This document shows positions 1 to 8,499 of a stretch of DNA of 64,000 bases, in pieces. Numbering within the stretch: position 1 is the stretch's first letter; the number at the start of each line of letters is the position of its first letter. The DNA comes from Saccharopolyspora ipomoeae (GTDB taxonomy: Bacteria > Actinomycetota > Actinomycetes > Mycobacteriales > Pseudonocardiaceae), in the NCBI RefSeq assembly GCF_029952525.1, contig NZ_JASAOF010000002.1:558001-622000 (forward strand). Reading direction: 5' to 3'. The notes under the pieces were generated by a model. The model was given only the letters and a program-made list of their open reading frames with translations. It was not told the origin of the DNA and made no database searches. Position numbers and translations under genes: made by a program.

Positions 1-1
1 G

Positions 2-1084
2 GTGATCGGACGCCCCTCGCACGACTTCACCCACCCCGACGACCCGCCGCTGGACCACGAGCTCTTCGCCGGGATGATCGCCTCCGGGACGGACACGCGG
101 AACGAGGAGCGGCGCGGCATCCGGGCCGACGGCGCCGTCATCTGGGTCCTGATCAGCTACGCGCTCATCCGCGACGAGGACGGCAAGCCGAGCTTCGTCT
201 TCGCCCAGTACCACGACATCACCGAGCGCCGCACGGCCGAGCGGCGCTGGCGCGGCACCTTCAACAACGCCCCGATCGGCATGGCCACGCTCGACCTCTC
301 CGGGCACTGGATCGAGGTCAACGCGGCGCTGTGCGACATGCTCGGCTACACCGCCGAGGAGATGCGGTCCATGCACGCCTCGGACCTCACCTACCCGAAC
401 GACACCTCCGAGATCGACGTCATCGCGCAGCTGGCGGAAAGCAGCGGCGACGCCGTCAGCGTGGAGAAGCGCTACCGCCACAAGGGCGGCTACCCGATCT
501 GGATCCTCATCCGGTTCAACGTCGTCCGCGGCGCCGACGACCAGCCCGCCTACGTCGTCGCCCAGTACGAGACGATCGGCGACGAGCAGCTCCGCGACAG
601 CCACATCGCGCACATGGCGCTGCACGACCCGCTGACCGGCCTCGCCAACCGGGCGCTGCTGATGGACCGGATCAACCACGAGCTCGCCGCGCTCCCCTTG
701 CACGGCGGCATCGTGATGGTGCTCGTCGCCGACCTCGACCGGCTCAAGCCCGTCAACGACCGATTCGGCCACGCCTCGGGCGACCAGTTGATCGTCACCA
801 CGGCCGACCGCCTCCTGCGCGCCGTCCAGCCCGGGGACACCGTGGCCCGCCTCGGCGGCGACGAGTTCGTGGTGGTCTCCCGCGCCCCGGACCTCGCCAC
901 GGCCAGGACGTTCCGCGACGACCTCTCCGAGCAGCTGCGCACCGACGTCGTCATCTCCGGTGAGGTGGTCGAGCTCAGCGCCAGCGTCGGCCTCGCCAGC
1001 ACGGCCGACACCACGACTCCGGCCGCCGATCTCCTCCACGACGCCGACGTCGACATGTACGCCCGCAAGACCGCCACCCGCTGA
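2..1084 (+). CDS. PAS-GGDEF diguanylate cyclase (5' partial)
   Basis: Makes cyclic di-GMP from GTP, a cytosolic second messenger. The frame is already open at the window edge, so the N-terminus is missing and the GTG at base 2 is probably not the start. Visible residues 1-75 are the end of one PAS/PAC unit (ending QYHDITERR), 80-200 are a second full PAS/PAC unit, and about 205-355 are a GGDEF domain. The active-site loop reads LGGDEF and the metal/substrate stretch ADLDRLKPVND is intact, so catalysis is expected. No EAL domain follows. It stands alone, followed by 256 bases of spacer. Domain call is firm; the signal sensed by the PAS units is unknown. Confidence 0.92.
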   Translation: MIGRPSHDFTHPDDPPLDHELFAGMIASGTDTRNEERRGIRADGAVIWVLISYALIRDEDGKPSFVFAQYHDITERRTAERRWRGTFNNAPIGMATLDLSGHWIEVNAALCDMLGYTAEEMRSMHASDLTYPNDTSEIDVIAQLAESSGDAVSVEKRYRHKGGYPIWILIRFNVVRGADDQPAYVVAQYETIGDEQLRDSHIAHMALHDPLTGLANRALLMDRINHELAALPLHGGIVMVLVADLDRLKPVNDRFGHASGDQLIVTTADRLLRAVQPGDTVARLGGDEFVVVSRAPDLATARTFRDDLSEQLRTDVVISGEVVELSASVGLASTADTTTPAADLLHDADVDMYARKTATR

Positions 1085-1127
1085 CGACCCTCCGCGACCT
1101 GGTTCAGGTGGAGCGCTCGGAGCACCA

Positions 1128-1200
1128 GGGGACGGTTCTTCCCGGAATCGCCCGCGATTCGCTGTGGATCACTCGGATGATTCTGGGAGAAACTGTCCCC
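1128..1200. repeat. Long imperfect inverted repeat in intergenic spacer
   Basis: Arms 1128-1149 and 1179-1200 match at 18 of 22 positions (GGGGAC..GGAATC against GATTC..GTCCCC), with a 29-base loop. It lies after the diguanylate cyclase and before the OsmC gene. It could be a transcription terminator without a U-tract or one copy of a dispersed REP-like element. The rest of the 1085-1340 spacer holds no convincing gene. Confidence 0.5.
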
Positions 1201-1340
1201 AGCCCACGCACGAGCCCCACAGCACCACCAACCCCGGCACCGGGAGACGGCGTGCGGAACGGTGGGCTTGAGCGGATGCTGGGGGACGGTCCCGCGCCCC
1301 AGCAGGCCCGACCGCACCAATTCCACCAGGGAGGACATGA

Positions 1341-1766
1341 ATGAGCACCACGCGCAGCGCACACACCGTTTGGAAGGGCACGCTCATGGAGGGTTCCGGG
1401 ACGGTGTCCCTGGACTCCTCGCAGGTCGGCCAGTACGCGGTGTCCTGGCCGTCGCGCGCGGAGGACCCGAACGGCAAGACCAGCCCCGAGGAGCTCATCG
1501 CCGCGGCCCACTCCAGCTGCTACTCGATGGCGTTGTCGAACGGCCTCACCCAGGCGGGCACGCCGCCTACCGAGCTCAACACGAAGGCCGAGGTGACCTT
1601 CAAGCCGGGTGCGGGCATCACCGGCATCCACCTCACCGTCGAGGCCCAGATCCCGGGGATCGACGAGGACGCCTTCCGCGCCGCGGCCGAGGACGCCAAG
1701 GCCAACTGCCCGGTCAGCCAGGCGCTCACCGGTACCACGATCTCCCTCACCGCCTCGCTCACCTGA
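1341..1766 (+). CDS. OsmC/Ohr family peroxiredoxin
   Basis: Thiol-dependent reduction of organic hydroperoxides in the cytosol. The 141-residue length fits the OsmC branch. Both redox cysteines are present, in AAHSSCYSMAL (about residue 59) and AKANCPVS (about residue 121). The ATG at 1341 follows a GGGAGGA ribosome site at 1329-1335; an ATG at 1337 is too close to it. No redox regulator sits beside it, so it may be constitutive or under a general stress regulator. OsmC rather than Ohr is judged from overall sequence and is less certain than the family. Confidence 0.92.
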   Translation: MSTTRSAHTVWKGTLMEGSGTVSLDSSQVGQYAVSWPSRAEDPNGKTSPEELIAAAHSSCYSMALSNGLTQAGTPPTELNTKAEVTFKPGAGITGIHLTVEAQIPGIDEDAFRAAAEDAKANCPVSQALTGTTISLTASLT

Positions 1767-1901
1767 CGCCCCGGCGCTGAGCACCGTGCACGGGTGGGCC
1801 GGGAATCTGCGCGAAGCGCACGCGGCCGGCGGAGATGTGCCCTAGCATCCCGATCAATTCCTCGACGTGATTCGTCGCCGATGAGAGAAGGACTGGGGAT
1901 C

Positions 1902-2819
1902 ATGAAACGCACGACGCGTTCGGCCATCATCACCGTCGTCGCCGGGATCATCGGCGCGACGCTGACCGGCACCTCCGCCGCGCAACCCGCTGCCGCGGAC
2001 CAGAATCCGGTCTACTTCGTGCACGGCTGGGGCGGTCCGAAGGACTGCGACGAGACCTGGGGCAACGCCGTCGACTACTTCGCCGACGAGCAGGGCATGC
2101 AGCCGAGCAAGCTGTACCTGCTGCGCTACTACGACGGCGACTACGAGTCGAAGAACTGCCGCGACGGCGTCAACTACCCCGACATCAGCAACGACGGCAA
2201 CAACGACGGCACCCGCGACACCCGCATCAAGCACGTCGCCGCAGCGTTCGCCCACCAGCTAGCGAGCCACGACGGCGAGAAGATCGACATCGTCGCGCAC
2301 TCGATGGGCGGTCTCGTCACCCGGGTCGCGCTGCTGGGCACCGCGCAGGGCTGGGACGGCTTCCCGAAGGACGCCGACGGCAGCCCGGCGGACCTCAACG
2401 TCGACGACGTGGTCACCCTCGGAACCCCGCACCAGGGCGTGAGCCACTCAGGTCCCGACGACACGCAATGGAAGTCCATGCTCCCGGACTCGGAATTCAT
2501 GCGCGTGCTGCACCTGCCGGAGAACCGGCTCAGCGAACCGTGGGCCCAGAGCGTCGACTGGAGCTTCGCCGGTTCCAACGAGGACGAGACCGTCAAGGGC
2601 GAATCCGCCATCGACATCGACTACCGCGCCAACCACAAGTACCTCTACCTCGGCGGCAACCAGCTCAAGGTCACCCACGGCACGATCCGCACCGAGACCG
2701 GCGGCGACCACCACTTCAACCTCCGCCACGTCCACAACGGCGGGAACCCCACCGACACGACGGAAGGCCGCTCCCCGGTAGCCCTCGCCTGGCGAGCCAT
2801 CACCGACAAGGACCGGTGA
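1902..2819 (+). CDS. Secreted class 2 lipase (alpha/beta hydrolase)
   Basis: Extracellular triacylglycerol lipase or esterase. The start at 1902 is chosen for the GAGAAGGA site at 1884-1892 and because it begins a Sec signal peptide: MKRTTR, then a hydrophobic stretch, then a TSAAQPAAA cleavage region. The oxyanion segment is VHGWGG (about residue 40) and the nucleophile elbow is AHSMGG, the alanine-for-glycine form typical of class 2 lipases. A C-terminal histidine-rich stretch (DHHFNLRHVH) probably supplies the catalytic His. Two cysteines near the N-terminus could form a disulfide. 305 residues. A strong hairpin follows the stop. Confidence 0.9.
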   Translation: MKRTTRSAIITVVAGIIGATLTGTSAAQPAAADQNPVYFVHGWGGPKDCDETWGNAVDYFADEQGMQPSKLYLLRYYDGDYESKNCRDGVNYPDISNDGNNDGTRDTRIKHVAAAFAHQLASHDGEKIDIVAHSMGGLVTRVALLGTAQGWDGFPKDADGSPADLNVDDVVTLGTPHQGVSHSGPDDTQWKSMLPDSEFMRVLHLPENRLSEPWAQSVDWSFAGSNEDETVKGESAIDIDYRANHKYLYLGGNQLKVTHGTIRTETGGDHHFNLRHVHNGGNPTDTTEGRSPVALAWRAITDKDR

Positions 2820-2827
2820 CGGCCCGG

Positions 2828-2859
2828 CCCGCCGTCCCACTGATCGGTGGGACGGCGGG
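2828..2859. terminator. Bidirectional terminator between convergent genes
   Basis: Perfect 13-bp stem (arms 2828-2840 and 2847-2859, CCCGCCGTCCCAC and its complement) with a 6-base loop. It sits between the lipase (+) and the mechanosensitive channel (-), so it can serve both. No U-tract, as usual in high-GC actinobacteria. Confidence 0.8.
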
Positions 2860-2897
2860 GCCAGGAGGACTTCACCGCCTGCCGTCGAGGTGGATGA

Positions 2898-4307
2898 TCA
2901 CGCGAGCTGGTTGGCGGCTTCGCGGTTCCACTGCTCGATCTGCTGGCCGATCTCGCGGGTGACCGTCGGTTTGTCGCGGACCAGTTCGTCGAGCATGTCG
3001 CACGGGATGGCCAGCAGCGTCAGCTCGGTCGTCGCGGTGATCGTGACGACCGCGGCGGTGCGGGTGACCGCGCCGTGCCCGAGGTAGTCGCCTTCGCGCA
3101 GCGTCCGCATCGACTCCGCGCCCGAAGCGATCGTCGCCGAGGCTTCTCCCTCGACCACGAGCGACAGCACCGACGGGACGCGGCCGGCGCGGAGGACGAT
3201 CTCGCCGGCCGCGTAGCGCTCGACGCGCATCCTGCTCGCGAGCTCGGGCGCCTGCTCCGGCTCGATGTGCAGCCGGGGCGCGAACCGGCGCAGCGCGGCC
3301 GCCGCTTCGTCCACGTCGTCGGCGAGCTGCGCGCGGACCCCGTTGAAGGCCAGGCCCGCGCGGCGAGCCGCGTACCAGGCCCGAGTGCGCAGCTCGGTGC
3401 GCACGCCCCAGTGGTCGGCGAAGTCCTTCATCGGGACCATGACGCAGTAGTTCATCAGCGGCGTGTGCGAGAAGGACGTCGGCGGGGACAGCGGAATGGT
3501 CTTCGGCGCTCCGGCGTGCAGCTCGGGGCTGATGTCCGCGGCCGTCTCGGTGAGGGTCCGGATCACCTTCTGCGGCGGGTCGCTCTCGCTGAACGCCAGG
3601 GTGACCATCAGGTAGAACGAGCCCGGTGGCTGGCTGTGGTTGGCGAAGGAGGCCTTCGACAGCGAGGAGTTCGGGATGATCCGGGTCCCGGTGAACGTCT
3701 GCAGGTGCACCGCCCGCCAGTTCACCTGGACGACCTGTCCGACCTCACCGTCGACCTCGAGCCAGTCGCCGATCGCGAACGGTTGCTCGAACAGCAGCAG
3801 CAGACCCGAGATGACGCCGCCGACCGCGTCCTGCAACGCCAGGCCGAGCACGATCGAGGTGACGCCGAGCGCCGCGAACAGGCCCCCGATGTCGGCGCCC
3901 CAGATCCACGCCAGCAGCACGGCCACCCCGATGGCGACGAGCAGCACCCGACCGAGCTCGATGAAGATGGTCGGCAAGCGCCGTCGCCACGAGCCCTGCG
4001 TGGCGTTGACGAACAACATCGCGTTCAGCGCCGAGAGCACGAACTGCAGGATGAGGACCCCGAGCGCGGTGGCGACGATGCGCACCCAGTTCGAGCCCTC
4101 CGTGACGCTGACCCGCCCGGACGCGAGGCCGAGCAGGATCAGGATCGCGACGCCCGGCACGATGTAGGTGCGCAGCAGCTGCAGCGGTTTCGCCAGCGGG
4201 TTGCCGCGCCGCACCAGCACTCCGTGCAGCTCGGTCAGCGCCACGGTCACCACCGGCAGCGCGATGATCACGACGATGTACCACCCGAACCACGGCTGCC
4301 CGGTCAT
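2898..4307 (-). CDS. MscS-type mechanosensitive channel with cyclic nucleotide-binding domain
   Basis: Membrane channel opened by membrane tension, probably tuned by a cyclic nucleotide. About 469 residues. The N-terminal half has several membrane helices, then the MscS pore and beta domain (ALGVTSIVLGLALQDAVGG and the DWLEVDGEVGQV region). Residues about 340-460 form a CRP-like cyclic nucleotide-binding fold. Its phosphate-binding cassette is partly degenerate: GDYLGHGAVTRTAAV where GE..A.....R.A is usual. The ATG at 4307 overlaps the TGA of the upstream cyclase-like gene as ATGA, so the two are translationally coupled. Mycobacterium tuberculosis has, as I recall, a similar channel/cyclase gene pair (Rv2434c/Rv2435c). 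Confidence 0.88.
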   Translation of the reverse strand: MTGQPWFGWYIVVIIALPVVTVALTELHGVLVRRGNPLAKPLQLLRTYIVPGVAILILLGLASGRVSVTEGSNWVRIVATALGVLILQFVLSALNAMLFVNATQGSWRRRLPTIFIELGRVLLVAIGVAVLLAWIWGADIGGLFAALGVTSIVLGLALQDAVGGVISGLLLLFEQPFAIGDWLEVDGEVGQVVQVNWRAVHLQTFTGTRIIPNSSLSKASFANHSQPPGSFYLMVTLAFSESDPPQKVIRTLTETAADISPELHAGAPKTIPLSPPTSFSHTPLMNYCVMVPMKDFADHWGVRTELRTRAWYAARRAGLAFNGVRAQLADDVDEAAAALRRFAPRLHIEPEQAPELASRMRVERYAAGEIVLRAGRVPSVLSLVVEGEASATIASGAESMRTLREGDYLGHGAVTRTAAVVTITATTELTLLAIPCDMLDELVRDKPTVTREIGQQIEQWNREAANQLA

Positions 4308-6478
4308 CGGCGAGGCCCTTCGTCCAGACGCCACACGGGCTGCCCGTCGACGTCCGCGACGACCTCCGCGAAGTCGAAGCTGTCCCGCACGCGGGCGCGG
4401 ACCGCGCTGCTGACGTAGATCCCCGGTTCCCCCGACGCCCGGGCCACGCGCCGAGCGGAGTCCAGCGCCTCACCCCACACGTCGTAGCCGGTGCGGCGGC
4501 CGACCAGGCCGCCGGCGAGCGAGCCGGTGTCGATGCCTGCCTCGACGACGAGCCGCTGGGCGTACCGCGCGTGGAATCCCGCGATGATGCGGAGGAGTTC
4601 GGTCGCGAAGTCGAGGGTGCGCTGCGCGGTGTCGACGCGCGGGACCACGAGGCCGCAGCTCGCGATGAACCTGAGCTGCGAGACGTGCACGAGTTCCACG
4701 CCCGCCGTCTCGGCCGCGTCCTCGACGCTGCGCACCAGCTCGTTCAACCGCTCTCGCCGCTCGGCGGCCTCACCCGGCCAGTCGGCTTCGTCGGGTCCGG
4801 TGAACGCGGCCACGATGACGCACGCGTCGTCGCTCTCCGTCGTGATGTCGTCCTCGCCCGCGCGGTAGCGCTCGGCCACCGGTTCCGGCATCACGTTCGT
4901 CAGCAACCGGTCGTTCTCCTCGTTGATCTCGTCGAGCTGGTCCTGCTTGGCCCGGAGCCGATCACCCATCGTGTTGAACGCGACCGTGAGATCACCGAAC
5001 TCGTCCCGGCTGCGCACCGGTATTCGCGTGTCGAGGTCGCCGCTGCTGAGCCGTTCCGCCCCGGCGAGCAGTCTCGTGATGGGTCGGGTGAACGCGCGGG
5101 CGATCATCATCGACGCCACGGTCACCAGCACCACGAGCAGCAGGGCGACCAGGCCGATGTTGCGGGTGAACGACCGGACCGGCGCGAGCGCCTCGGACTT
5201 GTGCATCTGGCCGACGACGGCCCAGTTCAGGTCGGGGTCGGCGAGCGGCGCGTAGTTGGTCAGCACCGTGTCACCGAGGTAGTTGTCCTCCTCCGCGATA
5301 CCGGTGCCGCCGTTGAGGCCGTCCCGGATGGAGTCCGAGTCGACCTCCTGGGCCAGGATGGGGTCCCGCTGCGCGACGATCTCGTCGACGATCCCGGGCG
5401 GCATGCCGTGGTTGTTGGCGGCGGTGCGGTAGGCCTCCGGGTCCTGGACCAGAAGCCGGGAGGTGGAGCGGAGGCGTTCGTCATCGCCGACGAGGTAGAC
5501 CTCCCCGGTCTCACCGAGCCCGGTTCCCTCCCAGTTCTCGTCGGCCGTCATCGCCTCGTTGATCCGCTCCACCGAGAGCTGGATGACCATCGCGCCGACC
5601 AGCTTCCCGCCGACGCCGATGGGCGTGATGCCGAAGGCGGCCGGGCGATCCATCTTCGGCATGTACTGCTCGAAGTCGGTCAGCTTCACCTCGTTGACGG
5701 CGTTCGAGCGGAAGACGTCGCGCACGCCCTCGGACAGCTCGGTCTTGTTGAACGCGTCGCCGAACAGGTTGGCGCCCAGTTGGATTCCGCCGTCGGCGCT
5801 GTAGACGACGTTGCCGCCCGGATCGACCAGCATCACGTCCTCGTAGCCGCGCTCGCGCTGCAGCGCCCGGAAGTACTCGCCGTACCGGCGGTGCGCCGCC
5901 GACCACGCGCTGCCGTCGCCCGCGTCGGTGATCGCGGGCTGCCGCGCCTCGTCCTGGTCGCCGGTGGAGAGGTAGTGCGCCTGGAGGTAGATCTGCTGGT
6001 TCGAGCGCGGCAGGAGGTTCTCGGCGGTCACGTTGGTGCCGGAGGTGGCGTGCACGCGGGGGACGAAGTCCTGCCGGTAGTACTGCTCGATCTTCTGGCG
6101 GTCCGCAGGCGATACGGGCGCGTCGGCGAGTTGGCCGAACGCGGCGCCGAACTCGCTCATCGCGGACCGGGTGCTCTCGGCGACGCTGGTGGCCGCGAGC
6201 GATTCGCGCACGTCGCCGAAGAGGGCCTCGGCTTGCCGCGCGCGGGCGTCGCGCGCGGTGATGATGTGGTCGTAGGCCTCCTTGCTGAGCGCGTTGCTGC
6301 CGGACTCGTAGCCGACGAGGCCCGCGACGAGCACCGCGATGATGCTGGCCGACAGCAGCATGACGAGGAGCCGCGATTGAATCGTCAGCCGTCCCCACAC
6401 CCAGGACTTCCGCAACTTCGGCGAATCGGAATTGTTCGCGCCGGGCTTGTCAGCGGACGAGTCGGGCCCCAGATCCAC
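4304..6478 (-). CDS. Membrane receptor with HAMP and degenerate class III cyclase domain
   Basis: Single-pass or two-pass sensor: a membrane helix near residues 35-60, a large extracytoplasmic Cache-like sensor (about 60-420), a second helix, a HAMP domain (RAFTRPITRLL..., about 450-500), a conserved linker (LLTNVMPEPVAERY) and a class III nucleotide cyclase fold to the C-terminus. Key residues are missing. The first metal Asp (FAD-type motif) is Ala in VIVAAF, the second is Leu in VSQLRFIA, and the adenine-specifying Lys is His. The late Arg (DSARR) remains. It may therefore not make cAMP. The GTG at 6478 is preferred over 6520 because AGCAGGAG lies 5 bases upstream. It overlaps the channel gene by ATGA. 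Confidence 0.85.
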   Translation of the reverse strand: MDLGPDSSADKPGANNSDSPKLRKSWVWGRLTIQSRLLVMLLSASIIAVLVAGLVGYESGSNALSKEAYDHIITARDARARQAEALFGDVRESLAATSVAESTRSAMSEFGAAFGQLADAPVSPADRQKIEQYYRQDFVPRVHATSGTNVTAENLLPRSNQQIYLQAHYLSTGDQDEARQPAITDAGDGSAWSAAHRRYGEYFRALQRERGYEDVMLVDPGGNVVYSADGGIQLGANLFGDAFNKTELSEGVRDVFRSNAVNEVKLTDFEQYMPKMDRPAAFGITPIGVGGKLVGAMVIQLSVERINEAMTADENWEGTGLGETGEVYLVGDDERLRSTSRLLVQDPEAYRTAANNHGMPPGIVDEIVAQRDPILAQEVDSDSIRDGLNGGTGIAEEDNYLGDTVLTNYAPLADPDLNWAVVGQMHKSEALAPVRSFTRNIGLVALLLVVLVTVASMMIARAFTRPITRLLAGAERLSSGDLDTRIPVRSRDEFGDLTVAFNTMGDRLRAKQDQLDEINEENDRLLTNVMPEPVAERYRAGEDDITTESDDACVIVAAFTGPDEADWPGEAAERRERLNELVRSVEDAAETAGVELVHVSQLRFIASCGLVVPRVDTAQRTLDFATELLRIIAGFHARYAQRLVVEAGIDTGSLAGGLVGRRTGYDVWGEALDSARRVARASGEPGIYVSSAVRARVRDSFDFAEVVADVDGQPVWRLDEGPRR

Positions 6479-6646
6479 ACCATCTCCTGCTGTTCGATCA
6501 ACGCAGCCGTCCGCTGCCACGGAATCGCCACGCTAGGATCGATCTTCAAGAACAGCAATTCGGGTTTCGCCCGACCGGGTCCGAATTCGCCCCACCGCAG
6601 GAATTCCAACCGAATCCGGGCCTTCCCCCTCAAGGCACGCCCGGGT

Positions 6647-7867
6647 TCATGCCTGGTCTTCCACTCGCCCCAGTCCGAGCAGTCGTGGGGCTGCGAGCAC
6701 CGCGATCGCCCCGACGAGGACGGCGGCACCGATGATGACCGCGCGCAGCGACGTGGCCTCGGCCGCCGGGCCCGCGAGTGCCGCGCCGAGGGGCATCAAT
6801 CCCCACGCCAGCACCCGGTGTGCGCTGGTCACCCGTCCCATCAGCGGACGCGGCGTCAGCCGTTGACGGTTGGCGGACGACAACACGTTCCACGCCCCGG
6901 CACCCAGACCCATCACCAGGTAGGCCGGCCAGGCCACCCAAGGGGAACCTCCGGTACCCAGCACGGCGATGCCCGCCGCCAGGATGAGCAGAGCACCGAC
7001 CATCACCGGTCCGCCGCCCCAGCGCAGCGCCGCCCGGGTGGCCAGTGGCGCCGCGACGAGGGCACCGACCGCGGTGCACACGAGCAGGGTGGCGACCGAT
7101 GCCTCCGGAAGCCGCAGCGACTCGATCGCGTGGAGGAACGCCACGGCGTTGACCCCGCTGGTCACGAACGCGGTCAGTCCGACAACGCCCACCACCGCGC
7201 GCAACGTCGGCTGCCGCACCAGGAACCGGACCCCTTCGAGGACCTCGGTGCGCAACGCCGTGATGTTGCTGCTCACCGGGCGCTCGGCACTCACGGTGAC
7301 CGTGGCCGCCAGCGCGCCGGCGATGATGAACGCCATTCCCACTGCCAGGAAGCACAATTCCGGTCTCCACGCGAAGAGCCCGGCGGCCACGAGCGGGCCC
7401 GCGATCTCCACTCCGACCGTCTCGGTGCTGACCACCCGCCCGTTGGCACGCTCCAGTTCGGACGGACCGGCCAGCGTCACCAGCAGGGTCTGACCGGCCG
7501 AGTCCGCGAACGTCTCGGCACTGCTGAGCAGGAACGCGCACACCGCCAAGGCTGTGACGTCGGGACTTCCCGCCGCGATCAGCGCGCTCAGCGACACCGT
7601 CAGCCCACCGCGGATCACGAGGCTGACGATGAACGCCGTCCGCGGCGACCATCGATCGACCAGAGCCCCGGCGGGCAGGGCCACGAGCAGCCAGGGCAAC
7701 ACCGAGGCGACCGCCACGATCGACACCGACAGCGGATCACGCGTGGTCACCGCGCTGAACAACGGCAACGCCGCCGTGAGCACCCCGTCGCCGACCGACG
7801 CCGCACCCCACGACGCGAGCAATCGCCGGAAGTCGCGGCTCCGAACGCCCACCACCGAAGCCCCCAT
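6647..7867 (-). CDS. MFS exporter of the RiPP cluster
   Basis: 12-helix major facilitator protein of the drug/siderophore exporter type (about 406 residues). MFS landmarks include DRWSPRTAF in the loop after helix 2 and a repeated helix pattern. The start at 7867 is chosen for GGGAGG 9 bases upstream and because MGASVVGVRSRDFRRLL is a typical MFS N-terminus. A GTG at 7912 overlapping the DUF5825 stop (GTGA) is an alternative that adds 15 residues. It is the last gene of a four-gene minus-strand unit with precursor, radical SAM and DUF5825 genes, so export of the modified peptide and self-protection is the natural reading. This role is inferred from position only. Confidence 0.85.
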   Translation of the reverse strand: MGASVVGVRSRDFRRLLASWGAASVGDGVLTAALPLFSAVTTRDPLSVSIVAVASVLPWLLVALPAGALVDRWSPRTAFIVSLVIRGGLTVSLSALIAAGSPDVTALAVCAFLLSSAETFADSAGQTLLVTLAGPSELERANGRVVSTETVGVEIAGPLVAAGLFAWRPELCFLAVGMAFIIAGALAATVTVSAERPVSSNITALRTEVLEGVRFLVRQPTLRAVVGVVGLTAFVTSGVNAVAFLHAIESLRLPEASVATLLVCTAVGALVAAPLATRAALRWGGGPVMVGALLILAAGIAVLGTGGSPWVAWPAYLVMGLGAGAWNVLSSANRQRLTPRPLMGRVTSAHRVLAWGLMPLGAALAGPAAEATSLRAVIIGAAVLVGAIAVLAAPRLLGLGRVEDQA

Positions 7868-7908
7868 GCCGGCCGACCTCCCACACGGCTCACCGAAGTC
7901 CACCGCGA

Positions 7909-8490
7909 TCACACGGCCATCGCCGGTACCGGCCAGCGTCGCAGCCGCGCCGGTGCCCACCACGTGAGGCGTCCGGTCTCCACCAACAGGCCGTTCTCAA
8001 CGAGAAGCGCGACCGCAGCCGGGTCGCACTCATCCGGATCCACTCCACTGGCGAGCTTGTGCACGACTTCTCGCAAGTAGGGCTCGTCAATGGTGTAGCA
8101 GTCGAGCACGCCGGATCGCCGATCACGTATCTGAACGAACCCAGGTCCCTGCCGGAGGACGCATTTGCCCGGGTGGAACGTGCGGCCCCATTCCTCGACC
8201 TCCGCGCTCGTCCCCGTCGGTGGGGGGAGGTGCGCGAACGACCTCCACCCCGGTGGGACCTCGACGACCGTCCACTCGACCCGTACCGCCCAAGCCGCCA
8301 GTTCCCGAAGCAGATCAAGGGTGTGACGCGCCGTGTCGTCGGCCAGCCAGACCGGCTCCGCGACCACTACCCGCCGGATGCCCCTGGTGACCAATGATCG
8401 TGCTTGCTCGGGCGCCGCAGCCGAAATCGGCTGAATCAACACAGGTTCAACGCCAGGACGACCCCGATGGTGCAGGTAGCCTTTGATCAT
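7909..8490 (-). CDS. DUF5825-like RiPP cluster protein
   Basis: 193 residues, no membrane segment and no catalytic motif I can name. It resembles DUF5825 proteins, which occur next to radical SAM C-methyltransferases in actinobacterial RiPP clusters; I make this match from memory of the pattern. The N-terminal half looks like an alpha/beta fold (VLIQPIS, VVVAEPVWL, VEWTVVEVP). The second half has two cysteines (GKCVLRQG and VLDCYTID) and a C-terminal helical segment (DPAAVALLVENGLL) like a small winged helix. It lies 9 bases after the radical SAM gene, so it is co-translated with it. It could be a partner subunit or a peptide-binding chaperone. Confidence 0.7.
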   Translation of the reverse strand: MIKGYLHHRGRPGVEPVLIQPISAAAPEQARSLVTRGIRRVVVAEPVWLADDTARHTLDLLRELAAWAVRVEWTVVEVPPGWRSFAHLPPPTGTSAEVEEWGRTFHPGKCVLRQGPGFVQIRDRRSGVLDCYTIDEPYLREVVHKLASGVDPDECDPAAVALLVENGLLVETGRLTWWAPARLRRWPVPAMAV

Positions 8491-8499
8491 CAGCCGCGG

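Noticed and set aside
4304-6478. Active adenylate cyclase
   Set aside because: Both metal-binding Asp positions and the adenine-specifying Lys are replaced, so I call it cyclase-like only.
4571-8080. 1169-codon plus-strand ORF
   Set aside because: Antisense to the cyclase-like receptor, MFS and DUF5825 genes; arginine/valine/glycine-rich low-complexity translation typical of high-GC shadow frames.
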